In this document: positions 15,141-22,327 of the stretch, in pieces
Position numbering within the stretch: the stretch's first letter is position 1
How the letters are laid out: every line of letters begins with the position of its first letter
Assembly: GCA_038239195.1 (NCBI GenBank)
Contig: JBBSEZ010000074.1
Location: 1 to 28,224, forward strand
DNA: 28,224 nucleotides
Reading direction: 5' to 3'
Source: JBBSEZ01 sp038239195
Lineage (GTDB): Bacteria > Planctomycetota > Planctomycetia > Gemmatales > Gemmataceae
Made by a program: the position numbers and the translations under genes
The notes under the pieces: model-generated
What the model saw: the letters and a program-made list of their open reading frames with translations, nothing else
What the model was told of the DNA's origin: nothing
Database searches by the model: none

Positions 15141-15171
15141 CGCCCCCTCTTGCTTGCCGTTTCGCGCGAAA
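15141..15171. repeat. Second copy of a dispersed repeat, with a palindrome
   Basis: 15141-15166 matches 2057-2082 at 24 of 26 positions. It ends in a 12-bp perfect palindrome, TTTCGCGCGAAA (15160-15171), 22-52 bp after the purF stop. A GGGGG/CCCCC pairing overlaps its start. It may act as a terminator, but the match to another intergenic site suggests a repeat family. Confidence 0.6.
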
Positions 15172-15277
15172 CCACAAGGAAGATGGGGCGCCACTTTTCT
15201 GCCGCCCCTTCACCCCTTTCCATTTTCCCTCCCTTCCCCTATCTTGCCATTCTCGGCACGGTTGTTGCTACCTCCCT

Positions 15278-15300
15278 CGCGCCTGGCATCGCCAGGCGCG
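15278..15300 (+). terminator. Compact hairpin upstream of the HD-GYP gene
   Basis: A perfect 10-bp stem with a 3-nt ATC loop (CGCGCCTGGC / GCCAGGCGCG), 40 bp before the ATG at 15340. No T-run follows. It may end purF read-through or be a structured 5' leader element of the HD-GYP mRNA. Confidence 0.4.
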
Positions 15301-15339
15301 CCGAGCTCGCGCCTTCTCTCCGCTTCAAAGGAGCAGCCG

Positions 15340-16776
15340 ATGACACCGCAGATCGCCACGAGCGCTGGGGCACCTTCTCTCGGTGAAGCGATCGCGGCCG
15401 GGGAAGACTGCGGCGATCCCGTGCTCGAATCGCTCGCGGAGGCCGAGGAACGCTACCGGCAGGCTCGCGCCAACTGGGCGCGCCAGGTCGCCGGGCTGAA
15501 GCAGTCGCACGAGGCCGCCGTGGCCCAGGCTTCCGACGACCGTGAAGAGTTGGTCGCCGAAGTCCGGCGGCTGACGGAGGAGGCGGCCAGGGAGCGCGAA
15601 CGGGCCAACCGCCAGCAGGCGCTGGCGCGGCGGCTGGCGGATGGGCTGAAGGACGTGCATCGGTCGCTGTTCGACGGCAACGTCTACAGCCTGATCCTCA
15701 AGGCGTGTCTGACCATCACCGGGGCGACGCGGGGCCTCTACCTGACGGCCTGGGAGGGGAGCGGCCTGCGCATCCGGGCGGCGATCGACCTCGACGGCTA
15801 TCCGAAGGCGCCGGCCTCGCCCCGCATCCTGGCGCTGTGCCGCCGCGTGCTGGAGGAGAACGAGACGTTCGTTTGCAACGACCCTTCCTGCTTCGACGAC
15901 CTGCCCCCTCCCGAACGGCCGGACGAGGACTTCCGGAACTGCCTGGTGGCCCCCGCTGTGCTGATGAAGACCTTTAGCGGGATCGTCCTGCTCGCCGACA
16001 AGGTGGAAGGCGAGTTCGACGAGAGCGACGTGGCGATGGTGCTCTCGGTTGGCGACCAGGCTGCGGTGGCGGTGGAGAACAAGCGGTTGCAGGACGAGTT
16101 GTTGCAGTCGTATTTCAACGTGGTCGGCGTCCTGGCCGACGCCGTCGAGGCCAAGGACCCCTATACGCACGGGCACTGCGAGATGGTGGCCCGGTATGGA
16201 CGGCAGACCGCCGAGCGGCTGGGCCTGACGGACGGGCAGCGGAGCGTCGTTTGCTTCGGCGGGCTGCTGCACGACGTGGGCAAGATCGGCGTCAGCGATG
16301 GGGTGCTGAACAAGTCCGGCAAGCTGATGCCCGAGGAGTGGGACCTGATGCGCTCTCACGTCCGCATCGGCCGCGATCTGTTGGCCCGCATCCCTGCCCT
16401 GGAGCAGGTGGCCGACGTGGTGTTGCACCATCACGAGCGCTTCGACGGCAAGGGCTATCCCGAGGGGCTCAGCGGCGAAAACATCTCCCTGGCCTCGCGC
16501 ATCGTGTGCGTGGCGGACGCCTACGCGGCCATGGTGTCCAAGCGCAGTTACAAGGAGTCGATGACCGACGCGGAGGCTCGCGAGGAGCTCGTCCGCTGCA
16601 AGGGGACACACTTCGACCCCGCCGTCGTCGATGCCTTCCTGGCCGTTCTCGACGCGCCGCCCGAGAAGGACGACTGCCCCGACGGCTGCGGGGCCCTGCC
16701 GCTGTTCTACCACCCGATGGAGTTGCGCCACGCACTCCAGGCGCAGCCGCTGCGCACGAAAACCCTCACCGTGTAG
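15340..16776 (+). CDS. GAF and HD-GYP domain protein, probable c-di-GMP phosphodiesterase
   Basis: A 478-residue cytoplasmic signalling protein. Residues ~28-100 are a charged, heptad-rich coiled coil (LESLAEAEERYRQAR to ANRQQALARRLADGLK). A GAF sensor domain follows (~120-255), and then an HD-GYP domain (~270-450). The HD-GYP motifs are intact: THGHCEMVARY, LLHDVGKIG with H311/D312, HHERFDGKGYP with GYP at 372-374, and VADAYAAMVSKRSY. In the family this domain hydrolyses c-di-GMP. No receiver domain is present, so the GAF ligand is the likely input. The start is supported by AAAGGAG at 15327-15333; the open frame upstream is not coding-like. The C-terminal tail has a CPDGCG pair that could bind metal. 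Confidence 0.9.
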   Translation: MTPQIATSAGAPSLGEAIAAGEDCGDPVLESLAEAEERYRQARANWARQVAGLKQSHEAAVAQASDDREELVAEVRRLTEEAARERERANRQQALARRLADGLKDVHRSLFDGNVYSLILKACLTITGATRGLYLTAWEGSGLRIRAAIDLDGYPKAPASPRILALCRRVLEENETFVCNDPSCFDDLPPPERPDEDFRNCLVAPAVLMKTFSGIVLLADKVEGEFDESDVAMVLSVGDQAAVAVENKRLQDELLQSYFNVVGVLADAVEAKDPYTHGHCEMVARYGRQTAERLGLTDGQRSVVCFGGLLHDVGKIGVSDGVLNKSGKLMPEEWDLMRSHVRIGRDLLARIPALEQVADVVLHHHERFDGKGYPEGLSGENISLASRIVCVADAYAAMVSKRSYKESMTDAEAREELVRCKGTHFDPAVVDAFLAVLDAPPEKDDCPDGCGALPLFYHPMELRHALQAQPLRTKTLTV

Positions 16777-16815
16777 GGCCCTCCTCTCGGTTCGGGGCCC
16801 GTCCGCCACTCGACC

Positions 16816-16844
16816 TTGCTTCTCGCCGCCCGCGCCGCTATACC
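16816..16844 (+). promoter_or_regulatory. Candidate promoter of the gene at 16955
   Basis: TTGCTT (16816-16821), a 17-bp spacer and TATACC (16839-16844), in the local context CGCTATACC that resembles the other -10 sites of the window. It would give a leader of about 100 nt. Confidence 0.35.
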
Positions 16845-16954
16845 GCGGCCCAGCGCCGGGCGTGGCATGCTCTCCCCGAGGCCCCGGCGCGTTCCAGGCG
16901 GCACGCCGGCGCAGTCGAGCCGTCCCCGAACCACCTCTCTTGGAGGGCGGGCAG

Positions 16955-17335
16955 ATGCGGCGCGCCTCGATCGTGGCCGAGCTCAACCGCTGGTGGGCCC
17001 TTGGCGCCCGACTGGCCCTGTCTACGCGCGGCTGGCTGGAGCGGCAACCAGGCCTGCCGCGCCGCCGGCGCAAGCGGCACCGGCACCGCGCCCATTTCGC
17101 GCACCCGGCACGCGCCCCGATGCCCTTCTCGCCGGATCGACCCGCGCACCACAGCGTTTACGTCCGCGCGCAGACGGACCACGCGCCCGAGTGCGAGATG
17201 GTCCTCGACCCGCGCGCGCTGGTCACTCCCTCCCAGTGGGTCGAGCGGAAACTGATCGAGCGACTCGGCAAGGCGCCGGTCCACGTCAGCCGCCTGGAGC
17301 AACACCCCAAGGGCCACGTGCGGCCGAGGCGTTAG
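16955..17335 (+). CDS. Small basic protein of unknown function
   Basis: A 126-residue protein. The N-terminal third has an amphipathic or weakly hydrophobic stretch (ELNRWWALGARLALSTRGWLE), followed by a dense Arg/His block (RRRRKRHRHR, ~37-46) and a soluble C-terminal part (VERKLIERLGKAPVHVSRLEQHPKG). No family was recognised. Coding is supported by GGAGG before the ATG, a plausible promoter and the gap between neighbours. A 229-residue open frame on the opposite strand is an alternative, but it has no family features. It ends 136 bp before the ABC exporter gene. Confidence 0.45.
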   Translation: MRRASIVAELNRWWALGARLALSTRGWLERQPGLPRRRRKRHRHRAHFAHPARAPMPFSPDRPAHHSVYVRAQTDHAPECEMVLDPRALVTPSQWVERKLIERLGKAPVHVSRLEQHPKGHVRPRR

Positions 17336-17471
17336 GGCCGCGCACCCAACGCGAGCCGTCGGGGCGAGCCGCGGGGCTTGCTCCGGCGGGGACAGCCCCA
17401 CGTCCGCAACCCCGAACGCCTCTCCCCCTGCGAGTGGGGCGGCCCGATTCTGTCCCGAAAGGAAGCCTCGG

Positions 17472-19331
17472 ATGGATGCGGCAACGGACGAGCAACCGGG
17501 GGGGCTGCGCCGCGAGGCGTTCGCCACCCTGCGCTGCGCCCGCGAGGTGTGGCGCCTGGTGCCGATCCGGCGGCGCTGGTCGCTGGCGGCCGCGGCGCTC
17601 GTGATGGCGCTCGCCAGCTCCTGTCAGGTCGCCATCCCGCTCGCCCTGGGCCGGCTCATCGACCAGGCCCAGGACGGCCTCGCTCGCTGCCTGCCGCGGG
17701 CCGATCTGCACCGCCTGATCGCCTGCAACCTGGCCCTGCTCGCCGGCGCCTACGTGTTGCGCGAGTGCCTCAACGTCGCCCGTCGCTACCTCGTTGACAG
17801 CACTTGCCTGCGCCTCGAGAAGGACACGGCCGTCCGGCTCGTCTCCCATCTGCTCCGCATCGACCTCGCCGCCTTGACCCATCAGCGCGTCGGCGCCCTG
17901 CACGGCCGCATCCACCGCGGCATCGACGGCTTCGTCCGCTTCCTGCGCCTGGCGTTCCTCGACTTCTTCCCCGCCATCTGCACCGGCGTGCTGGCCCTTG
18001 CCACGGTGATCGTCAAACAGCCGCCCCTCGGCGTTGTCATGGCCGGCGTTGCCCCCCTGGCCCTGTTCCTCACCGCCTGGCAACTCGCATCGCAGAAGGG
18101 CGTGCGCCTGGCCCTGATGCGGAGCCGGGAAGGGCTCGACGCCACCATGGTCGAGCAGCTGGGCGCCCTCGACCACGTCCGCGCCGCCGACACCCACGCC
18201 CGCGAGGTGGAGCGCGTGGCCCGCGCCGCCGAGGACCGCCGCTCCCGCGAACTGCGCCACCACTTCCAGATGTCCTTGTTCGGCAGCGGCAAGGCCCTCA
18301 ACGAGGCCTTCTTCCACGTCGTCGTGGTCGGCGCCGCCGTCTACTTCGCCGCCGGCGGCGCCCTCAGTTTCGGCGACGTCTGGACCCTGTCGCTCCTGTT
18401 TCTGAGCGTCATGGCGCCCCTGGCCGAGATCCACCGCGTCGTCGTCGAGGGCCACGAGAGCAGCCTCCACGTCGGGCAGTTGCTCGAGGTGCTCGCCGAG
18501 CCGATCGACCGCTCCTTCGCCACGGCCCGAGCCCTGGAGCCGCGCCTCGAGCCCGGCGCCCCGCTCCTCGTCGTCGAAGGGCTCGCCGTCGAGTATCGCA
18601 CGCCCCAGGGGCCCCGCTCCGCCCTGCGCGGCGCCTCGCTGTCGATCCGCCACGGCGAGACGGTCGGCATCGCGGGCCGCTCCGGTTGCGGCAAGACCAC
18701 CTGGCTGCGCGTGCTGCTGCGCCTGACCCACCCGTCGGCCGGGCGCGTCTCGCTCGGCGGGGTGCCACTGGAAAACGTCTCGCGCGAGGCGATCGGCCGG
18801 CTGATCGGCTACGTGGGCCAGTCGCCGTTCGTCTTCGCCGGCACCATCGCCGAGAACATCGCCTACGGCATGGAGGGGGCCACGCCCGACGACGTCCGCC
18901 GCGCCGCCCGCGCTGCCTGCCTGCACGACGAAATCCTGGAGATGCCCGGCGGCTACCAGGCCCAGGTCGCGGAGCGCGGGCAGAACCTGTCTGGCGGCCA
19001 GCGCCAGCGCCTCGCCCTTGCCCGCGTTTTCCTCAAGGGCCCGCCGATCCTCGTCCTCGACGAGGCCACGTCGGCGCTCGACACCGTCAGCGAGCGCAAG
19101 ATCCAGAGCGCCCTCGAGGTGGCCCGCCGCGACCGGACCGTCATCCTGGTGGCCCATCGGCTGTCCACGCTGCGACACGCCGACCGAATCCTCGTCCTGG
19201 AGGACGGGCTGGTCGCGGAAGCGGGGCGCTACGCCGACCTGGTGCGGCAGAACGGCCCGTTCGCCGCCCTTGTGCGTAGCGCCGGCGAGGAACACCCGGC
19301 CGGGCATGCCCCGTTGCGGCTCAGCGCCTGA
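17472..19331 (+). CDS. ABC exporter, fused membrane and ATPase domains
   Basis: A 619-residue half-transporter of the MsbA/multidrug type, working as a dimer in the inner membrane. The transmembrane domain spans ~35-320 with about six helices (e.g. SLAAAALVMALASSCQVAIPLALG). The nucleotide-binding domain has Walker A GRSGCGKTT (402-410, K408), a Q-loop VGQSPFVFAGTI, signature LSGGQ at 506-510, Walker B ILVLDEATSALD (D530/E531) and the H-loop H562 in VAHRLSTL. All catalytic residues are present. AAAGGAAG precedes the ATG. No peptidase C39 domain is attached, so it is not a bacteriocin-processing exporter. It lies directly upstream of the acyl-carrier operon and might export its product, but a separate promoter lies between them. 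Confidence 0.92.
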   Translation: MDAATDEQPGGLRREAFATLRCAREVWRLVPIRRRWSLAAAALVMALASSCQVAIPLALGRLIDQAQDGLARCLPRADLHRLIACNLALLAGAYVLRECLNVARRYLVDSTCLRLEKDTAVRLVSHLLRIDLAALTHQRVGALHGRIHRGIDGFVRFLRLAFLDFFPAICTGVLALATVIVKQPPLGVVMAGVAPLALFLTAWQLASQKGVRLALMRSREGLDATMVEQLGALDHVRAADTHAREVERVARAAEDRRSRELRHHFQMSLFGSGKALNEAFFHVVVVGAAVYFAAGGALSFGDVWTLSLLFLSVMAPLAEIHRVVVEGHESSLHVGQLLEVLAEPIDRSFATARALEPRLEPGAPLLVVEGLAVEYRTPQGPRSALRGASLSIRHGETVGIAGRSGCGKTTWLRVLLRLTHPSAGRVSLGGVPLENVSREAIGRLIGYVGQSPFVFAGTIAENIAYGMEGATPDDVRRAARAACLHDEILEMPGGYQAQVAERGQNLSGGQRQRLALARVFLKGPPILVLDEATSALDTVSERKIQSALEVARRDRTVILVAHRLSTLRHADRILVLEDGLVAEAGRYADLVRQNGPFAALVRSAGEEHPAGHAPLRLSA

Positions 19332-19406
19332 TCCGCGTGAGAGAGGGCCGGGGGATCATTCCGTGGGCCGGCCCCGCCCCGGCGCGGTCTGCCCCGTCCT
19401 GGCACC

Positions 19407-19435
19407 TTGCGTCCCTAATCTGGGATGTATACAAT
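19407..19435 (+). promoter_or_regulatory. Probable promoter of the six-gene carrier-protein operon
   Basis: TTGCGT (19407-19412), a 17-bp spacer and TACAAT (19430-19435, 5 of 6). It lies in the only sizeable gap (222 bp) between the ABC exporter stop and the first operon gene, and would leave a ~110-nt leader. The leader contains another in-frame ATG (around 19467) with no good ribosome site. Confidence 0.5.
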
Positions 19436-19553
19436 GGTTGAGGTAATGTGGATGGGATAGCCACTCGTGCTGGGAAGGCGGCCTGTAAGGAACCGGTTCG
19501 TGCCTCCCTCCATGCGGTGTGGCCCGAACGGGAGCATCGGAGCGGCAGGCCGG

Positions 19554-19952
19554 ATGACGACTTCCCCCAAGACTCACCTCGTCGAATTACACCCGCCTCG
19601 CTGGTCGGGGGCCTTTCTCTCGATGGGATTCGGGATCGTCCTCCTCCTGGTGGGGGGCCTGCTGCTCGCAGTCCTGCTCCAGGGGCCCGAGGGCTTTTCG
19701 CAATTCGTTCTGGTCGGCGTGCTCGTGCTTGCCCTCAGCCAACTCGTGCCCGCGCAGGCTCTCGCCTTCTTCGAGCACGGGGGGCTGACCGGCTCGACGC
19801 CGCTCGGCGCGACGCACAGCGTCGTCCCTCGGCCCTATCCCAGCTACCGGCGCGCCCTGTGGGACATGCTGCTCGCGCTCGGGGGCCCCTACGTTGGAGA
19901 GCAGGGGCCTGGAGCCCCTGCTTCGGGCTCGGGGCGAGGGCCTGTACCATGA
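19554..19952 (+). CDS. Small membrane protein, first gene of the carrier-protein operon
   Basis: A 132-residue protein with two predicted membrane helices (~19-43 GAFLSMGFGIVLLLVGGLLLAVLLQ-like, and ~50-70 LVGVLVLALSQLVPAQALAFF) and a soluble, Gly/Pro-rich C-terminus. No family was recognised. Its stop overlaps the ATG of the oxygenase gene (ATGA, 19949-19952), so the two are translationally coupled. This ties it to the pathway and suggests a membrane anchor or docking partner for the enzymes. I chose the ATG at 19554, where the hydrophobic family-like part begins; an in-frame ATG at 19467 would add a 29-residue basic leader. Confidence 0.65.
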   Translation: MTTSPKTHLVELHPPRWSGAFLSMGFGIVLLLVGGLLLAVLLQGPEGFSQFVLVGVLVLALSQLVPAQALAFFEHGGLTGSTPLGATHSVVPRPYPSYRRALWDMLLALGGPYVGEQGPGAPASGSGRGPVP

Positions 19953-20752
19953 GCAACCGGCTGACCGGCGAGCAGCGCCGCCGATACGAGTCGGAGGGCC
20001 TCCTGTTCCCCATCCCGGTCCTTTCCCCCGACGAGGCCCGGCGGTACTGCCTGGCCTGCGACGACCTCGAAGCGCGGCTGGGGGGCAAGCCTCGCACCGT
20101 CGAGGTACGGCAGATGCACCTGCACTTCGCGTGGGCCCACGAACTGGCCACCCACCCGCTTGTGCTCGACGCGGTCGAGGACGTGCTCGGCCCAAACCTG
20201 CTCGTCTGGGCGACGGAGCTCTTTGCCAAGCACCCGCAGGACAAGGTCGTTTCGATCGGCTGGCATCGGGACCGACCCTACGTGGGGCTCGCCCCGGAAA
20301 CGACGACGACGGCGTGGATCGCCCTCAGCGGGAGCAGCGCCGCCAACGGCTGCATGCGCGCCGTCCCCGGCCCGGCGCGGCACGAGCCCCAGCCGGCCGG
20401 GCGGCCCTTGGGCCCGAAGGCGATCCAGGTCGACGAGCGCCAGGTGGTGGAGGTGGTGCTCCGGCCAGGCGAGATGTCTCTGCACGACACCGAGATCGTC
20501 CACGGCTCCAGCCAGAATCGGTCGGGCGAAAAACGGGTCGGCTTCGTCGTCCGCTTCGTCGCGCCGGAAGCCCGCCCCTTGCACGGGCGCCCGCCCGCGA
20601 TCCTGGCGCGGGGGCGCGACGACCGCGGCCACTTCCACCTCGTTGGGCCCCCCGTCGAGGCCGACGCCGAACGGGCGCTGGCGGGGATGAGGGAGTCGGC
20701 CTCCTTCCACTTCGACGCGGTGCTTCAGAACCTTCGGCTCGCAGCGCCGTGA
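19949..20752 (+). CDS. Phytanoyl-CoA dioxygenase-family Fe(II)/2-oxoglutarate oxygenase
   Basis: A 267-residue non-haem iron oxygenase; the family hydroxylates an unactivated carbon using O2 and 2-oxoglutarate. The iron-binding triad is visible: H106 and D108 in GWHRDRPY, and H185 in IVHGSSQNRSGEKR, with R196 placed to hold 2-oxoglutarate. TAWIALSGSSAANGCMRAVPGPARHE matches the segment between the two halves that is typical of the PhyH group, including enzymes acting on carrier-bound substrates. D108 argues for hydroxylation; SyrB2-type halogenases have Ala or Gly there. It overlaps the membrane-protein gene by 4 bp and precedes the carrier protein by 42 bp, so its likely substrate is an acyl group on that carrier (inference). 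Confidence 0.88.
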   Translation: MSNRLTGEQRRRYESEGLLFPIPVLSPDEARRYCLACDDLEARLGGKPRTVEVRQMHLHFAWAHELATHPLVLDAVEDVLGPNLLVWATELFAKHPQDKVVSIGWHRDRPYVGLAPETTTTAWIALSGSSAANGCMRAVPGPARHEPQPAGRPLGPKAIQVDERQVVEVVLRPGEMSLHDTEIVHGSSQNRSGEKRVGFVVRFVAPEARPLHGRPPAILARGRDDRGHFHLVGPPVEADAERALAGMRESASFHFDAVLQNLRLAAP

Positions 20753-20794
20753 GCCTTGCCTGCCCGGCCCTTGGAGACGATTGGAGAACGCACC

Positions 20795-21124
20795 ATGCCA
20801 GACAACCGCGAGATCGAAAGTCAGGTCGGGGCCTACGTGCTGGGCTCGTTCCTGGACGGGACCGGCGCCGCGCCCCTGGGCGAGGACGACGACCTGCTCC
20901 TGGTCCTCGACTCTTTGCAAGTCCTCCGGATGGTGATCGCCATCGAGTCGGCGTTCGGGATCAAGGTCGAGGACGGGGACATGACTCCCGAGAACCTCGG
21001 GTCGGTCCGCAGACTGGGGGCGCTGATCGCCCGCAAGCGCGGCGGCTCGCAACCCTGGCCGGTCGGATCGTCCTGCGTGGGGGCGGTCGCCGTCCCCAGC
21101 CCGGGCAGTTCGGTCAGCCCGTAG
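20795..21124 (+). CDS. Stand-alone acyl carrier protein
   Basis: A 109-residue carrier. Residues ~5-82 have the four-helix ACP pattern, with S40 in LVLDSLQVLRMVIAIE as the expected attachment site for phosphopantetheine. An acidic second helix (IESAFGIKVED) follows, as in ACPs. The last ~27 residues (KRGGSQPWP to the end) are a Gly/Ser/Pro/Val tail not found in ordinary ACPs of ~80 residues. GGAG lies 9 nt before the chosen ATG; an earlier in-frame start at 20756 would add 13 residues. The stop TAG merges with the GGGAGG ribosome site of the next gene, showing tight coupling. It is probably the shuttle on which the neighbours work, rather than the fatty-acid AcpP. Confidence 0.85.
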   Translation: MPDNREIESQVGAYVLGSFLDGTGAAPLGEDDDLLLVLDSLQVLRMVIAIESAFGIKVEDGDMTPENLGSVRRLGALIARKRGGSQPWPVGSSCVGAVAVPSPGSSVSP

Positions 21125-21133
21125 GGAGGCCTG

Positions 21134-22327
21134 GTGGGACGAAGCTCGGGGGTGGTGGTCGTTTGTGGAGCGGGCGCGGCGGGCCTGTCTGCCGCGCTGG
21201 CGGCCGCCCGCGCCGGGGCCGAGGTCTGTCTGCTCGAGGCCCGCCCTCGCCTCGGAGGGACTGTCGCCCACGCCCTGATCCACACCCTCGGCGGGCTCTA
21301 TGATTCCGCGGGCGAACTTCTCAACGCCGGCCTGCCGGAGGAACTGGCCCGCTCCCTGATCGCGGGCGGTGCCCGGCGCCGGCGCATCGGCCGGGCCTGG
21401 GTGCTCAGCGCTTGCCCGAACGAATACCAGAACGTCGTCGAGGGCTGGGTCGCCGCGGAACCGCAGATCGCCGTCTTCCCCAGCACGCGCGTGGACGGCG
21501 TAGTGAAGGAGGGCGACCGGGTCGTCGAGGTGGGCGCGGCCGGGCCGAGGGGCAAGCTCCGGCTGCGGGCGCGAAGCATCATCGACGCGACCGGGACCGC
21601 CGCCGTGGTCCGCTCGATGGGCCCCTCCCTGGTGCAAGAGGTCGGCGAGCAAGCCGCCGGGGGACTGGTCTTCACTCTGCGCGGGGTGGTCCCCGGCTCG
21701 GCCGCCTTCCCGCGCGGGCTGGGCCTCGTGCGGGCGCTCCACCGGGCGGCCGAAGACGGCGCCCTGCCGACGGGCTGCCGCAACGCCTGGCTCGACGTCG
21801 GCGCAACGGAGGACGAGGTGTACGTGAAGCTGTCGGTGCCCCTTTCTCCTGGCTGGGACGAGGGGAAGGCAATGGGGGAGGCCCCTCGCGAAGCGCTCGA
21901 GGCGCAGGCCGCGGCCTTGCCGTTTCTCCAGCGCCTCTCGGGCTTTGCCGACGCGAGGATTCACCGGACGGGGGAGCTCGGGGTGCGCGACGGGGGGCGA
22001 GCCCGCGGCGACTACTGCCTGGCCCTGTCCGACGTCCGGCAGGCGCGCAAGTTCGAGGACGCCGCCTGCCGCTGCTGCTGGCCGGTCGAGTACTGGGGCC
22101 CCGACGGCGCCGTGTCGCTGGAATACCTGCCGGACGGCACCTATTATGAGATACCCCTGCGCTCCCTGAAAGTACGCGGGTTGAGGAACGTCTGGGTCGC
22201 GGGCAAGTGCCTCTCCGCCGATCGCCTCGCCCAGGCCTCCGCGCGCGTGGTGGGCACTTGCTGGGCAATGGGCGAGGCGGCAGGCAAGGCCGCCGCTCGG
22301 GGAGGGCCCTCCGACCATGAACCTTGA
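21134..22327 (+). CDS. FAD-dependent oxidoreductase (PF12831 type)
   Basis: A 397-residue flavoprotein. The N-terminal Rossmann motif is VVCGAGAAGLSAALAAARAG with G12, G14 and G17, and E35 ending the second strand binds the FAD ribose. The C-terminal half has YEIPLRSLKV and VAGKCLSADRLAQASARVVGTCWAMGEAAGKAA, the second FAD-binding signature typical of the PF12831 group. It has a GTG start with GGGAGG upstream. Its 3' end overlaps the ligase gene by 11 bp. In the operon it could oxidise or desaturate a carrier-bound acyl chain or an amino-acid-derived group; members of the group are poorly characterised, so the reaction is a guess. A C-rich CRCCWP at ~312-317 is unusual. Confidence 0.85.
   Translation: MGRSSGVVVVCGAGAAGLSAALAAARAGAEVCLLEARPRLGGTVAHALIHTLGGLYDSAGELLNAGLPEELARSLIAGGARRRRIGRAWVLSACPNEYQNVVEGWVAAEPQIAVFPSTRVDGVVKEGDRVVEVGAAGPRGKLRLRARSIIDATGTAAVVRSMGPSLVQEVGEQAAGGLVFTLRGVVPGSAAFPRGLGLVRALHRAAEDGALPTGCRNAWLDVGATEDEVYVKLSVPLSPGWDEGKAMGEAPREALEAQAAALPFLQRLSGFADARIHRTGELGVRDGGRARGDYCLALSDVRQARKFEDAACRCCWPVEYWGPDGAVSLEYLPDGTYYEIPLRSLKVRGLRNVWVAGKCLSADRLAQASARVVGTCWAMGEAAGKAAARGGPSDHEP

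Noticed and set aside
17286..19307. 673-residue open frame on the minus strand opposite the ABC exporter
   Set aside because: It mirrors the exporter codons and has no family motif; the plus-strand frame carries all ABC motifs.
17472..19331. Bacteriocin-processing exporter
   Set aside because: It has no C39 peptidase domain and no precursor peptide with a double-glycine leader was seen nearby.
19949..20752. Fe/2OG halogenase (SyrB2-like)
   Set aside because: The metal site is H-x-D, not H-x-A/G, so chlorination is not expected.
19894..21303. 469-residue plus-strand frame across the oxygenase and ACP
   Set aside because: Arg/Gly/Pro-rich shadow of two better-supported genes in other frames.
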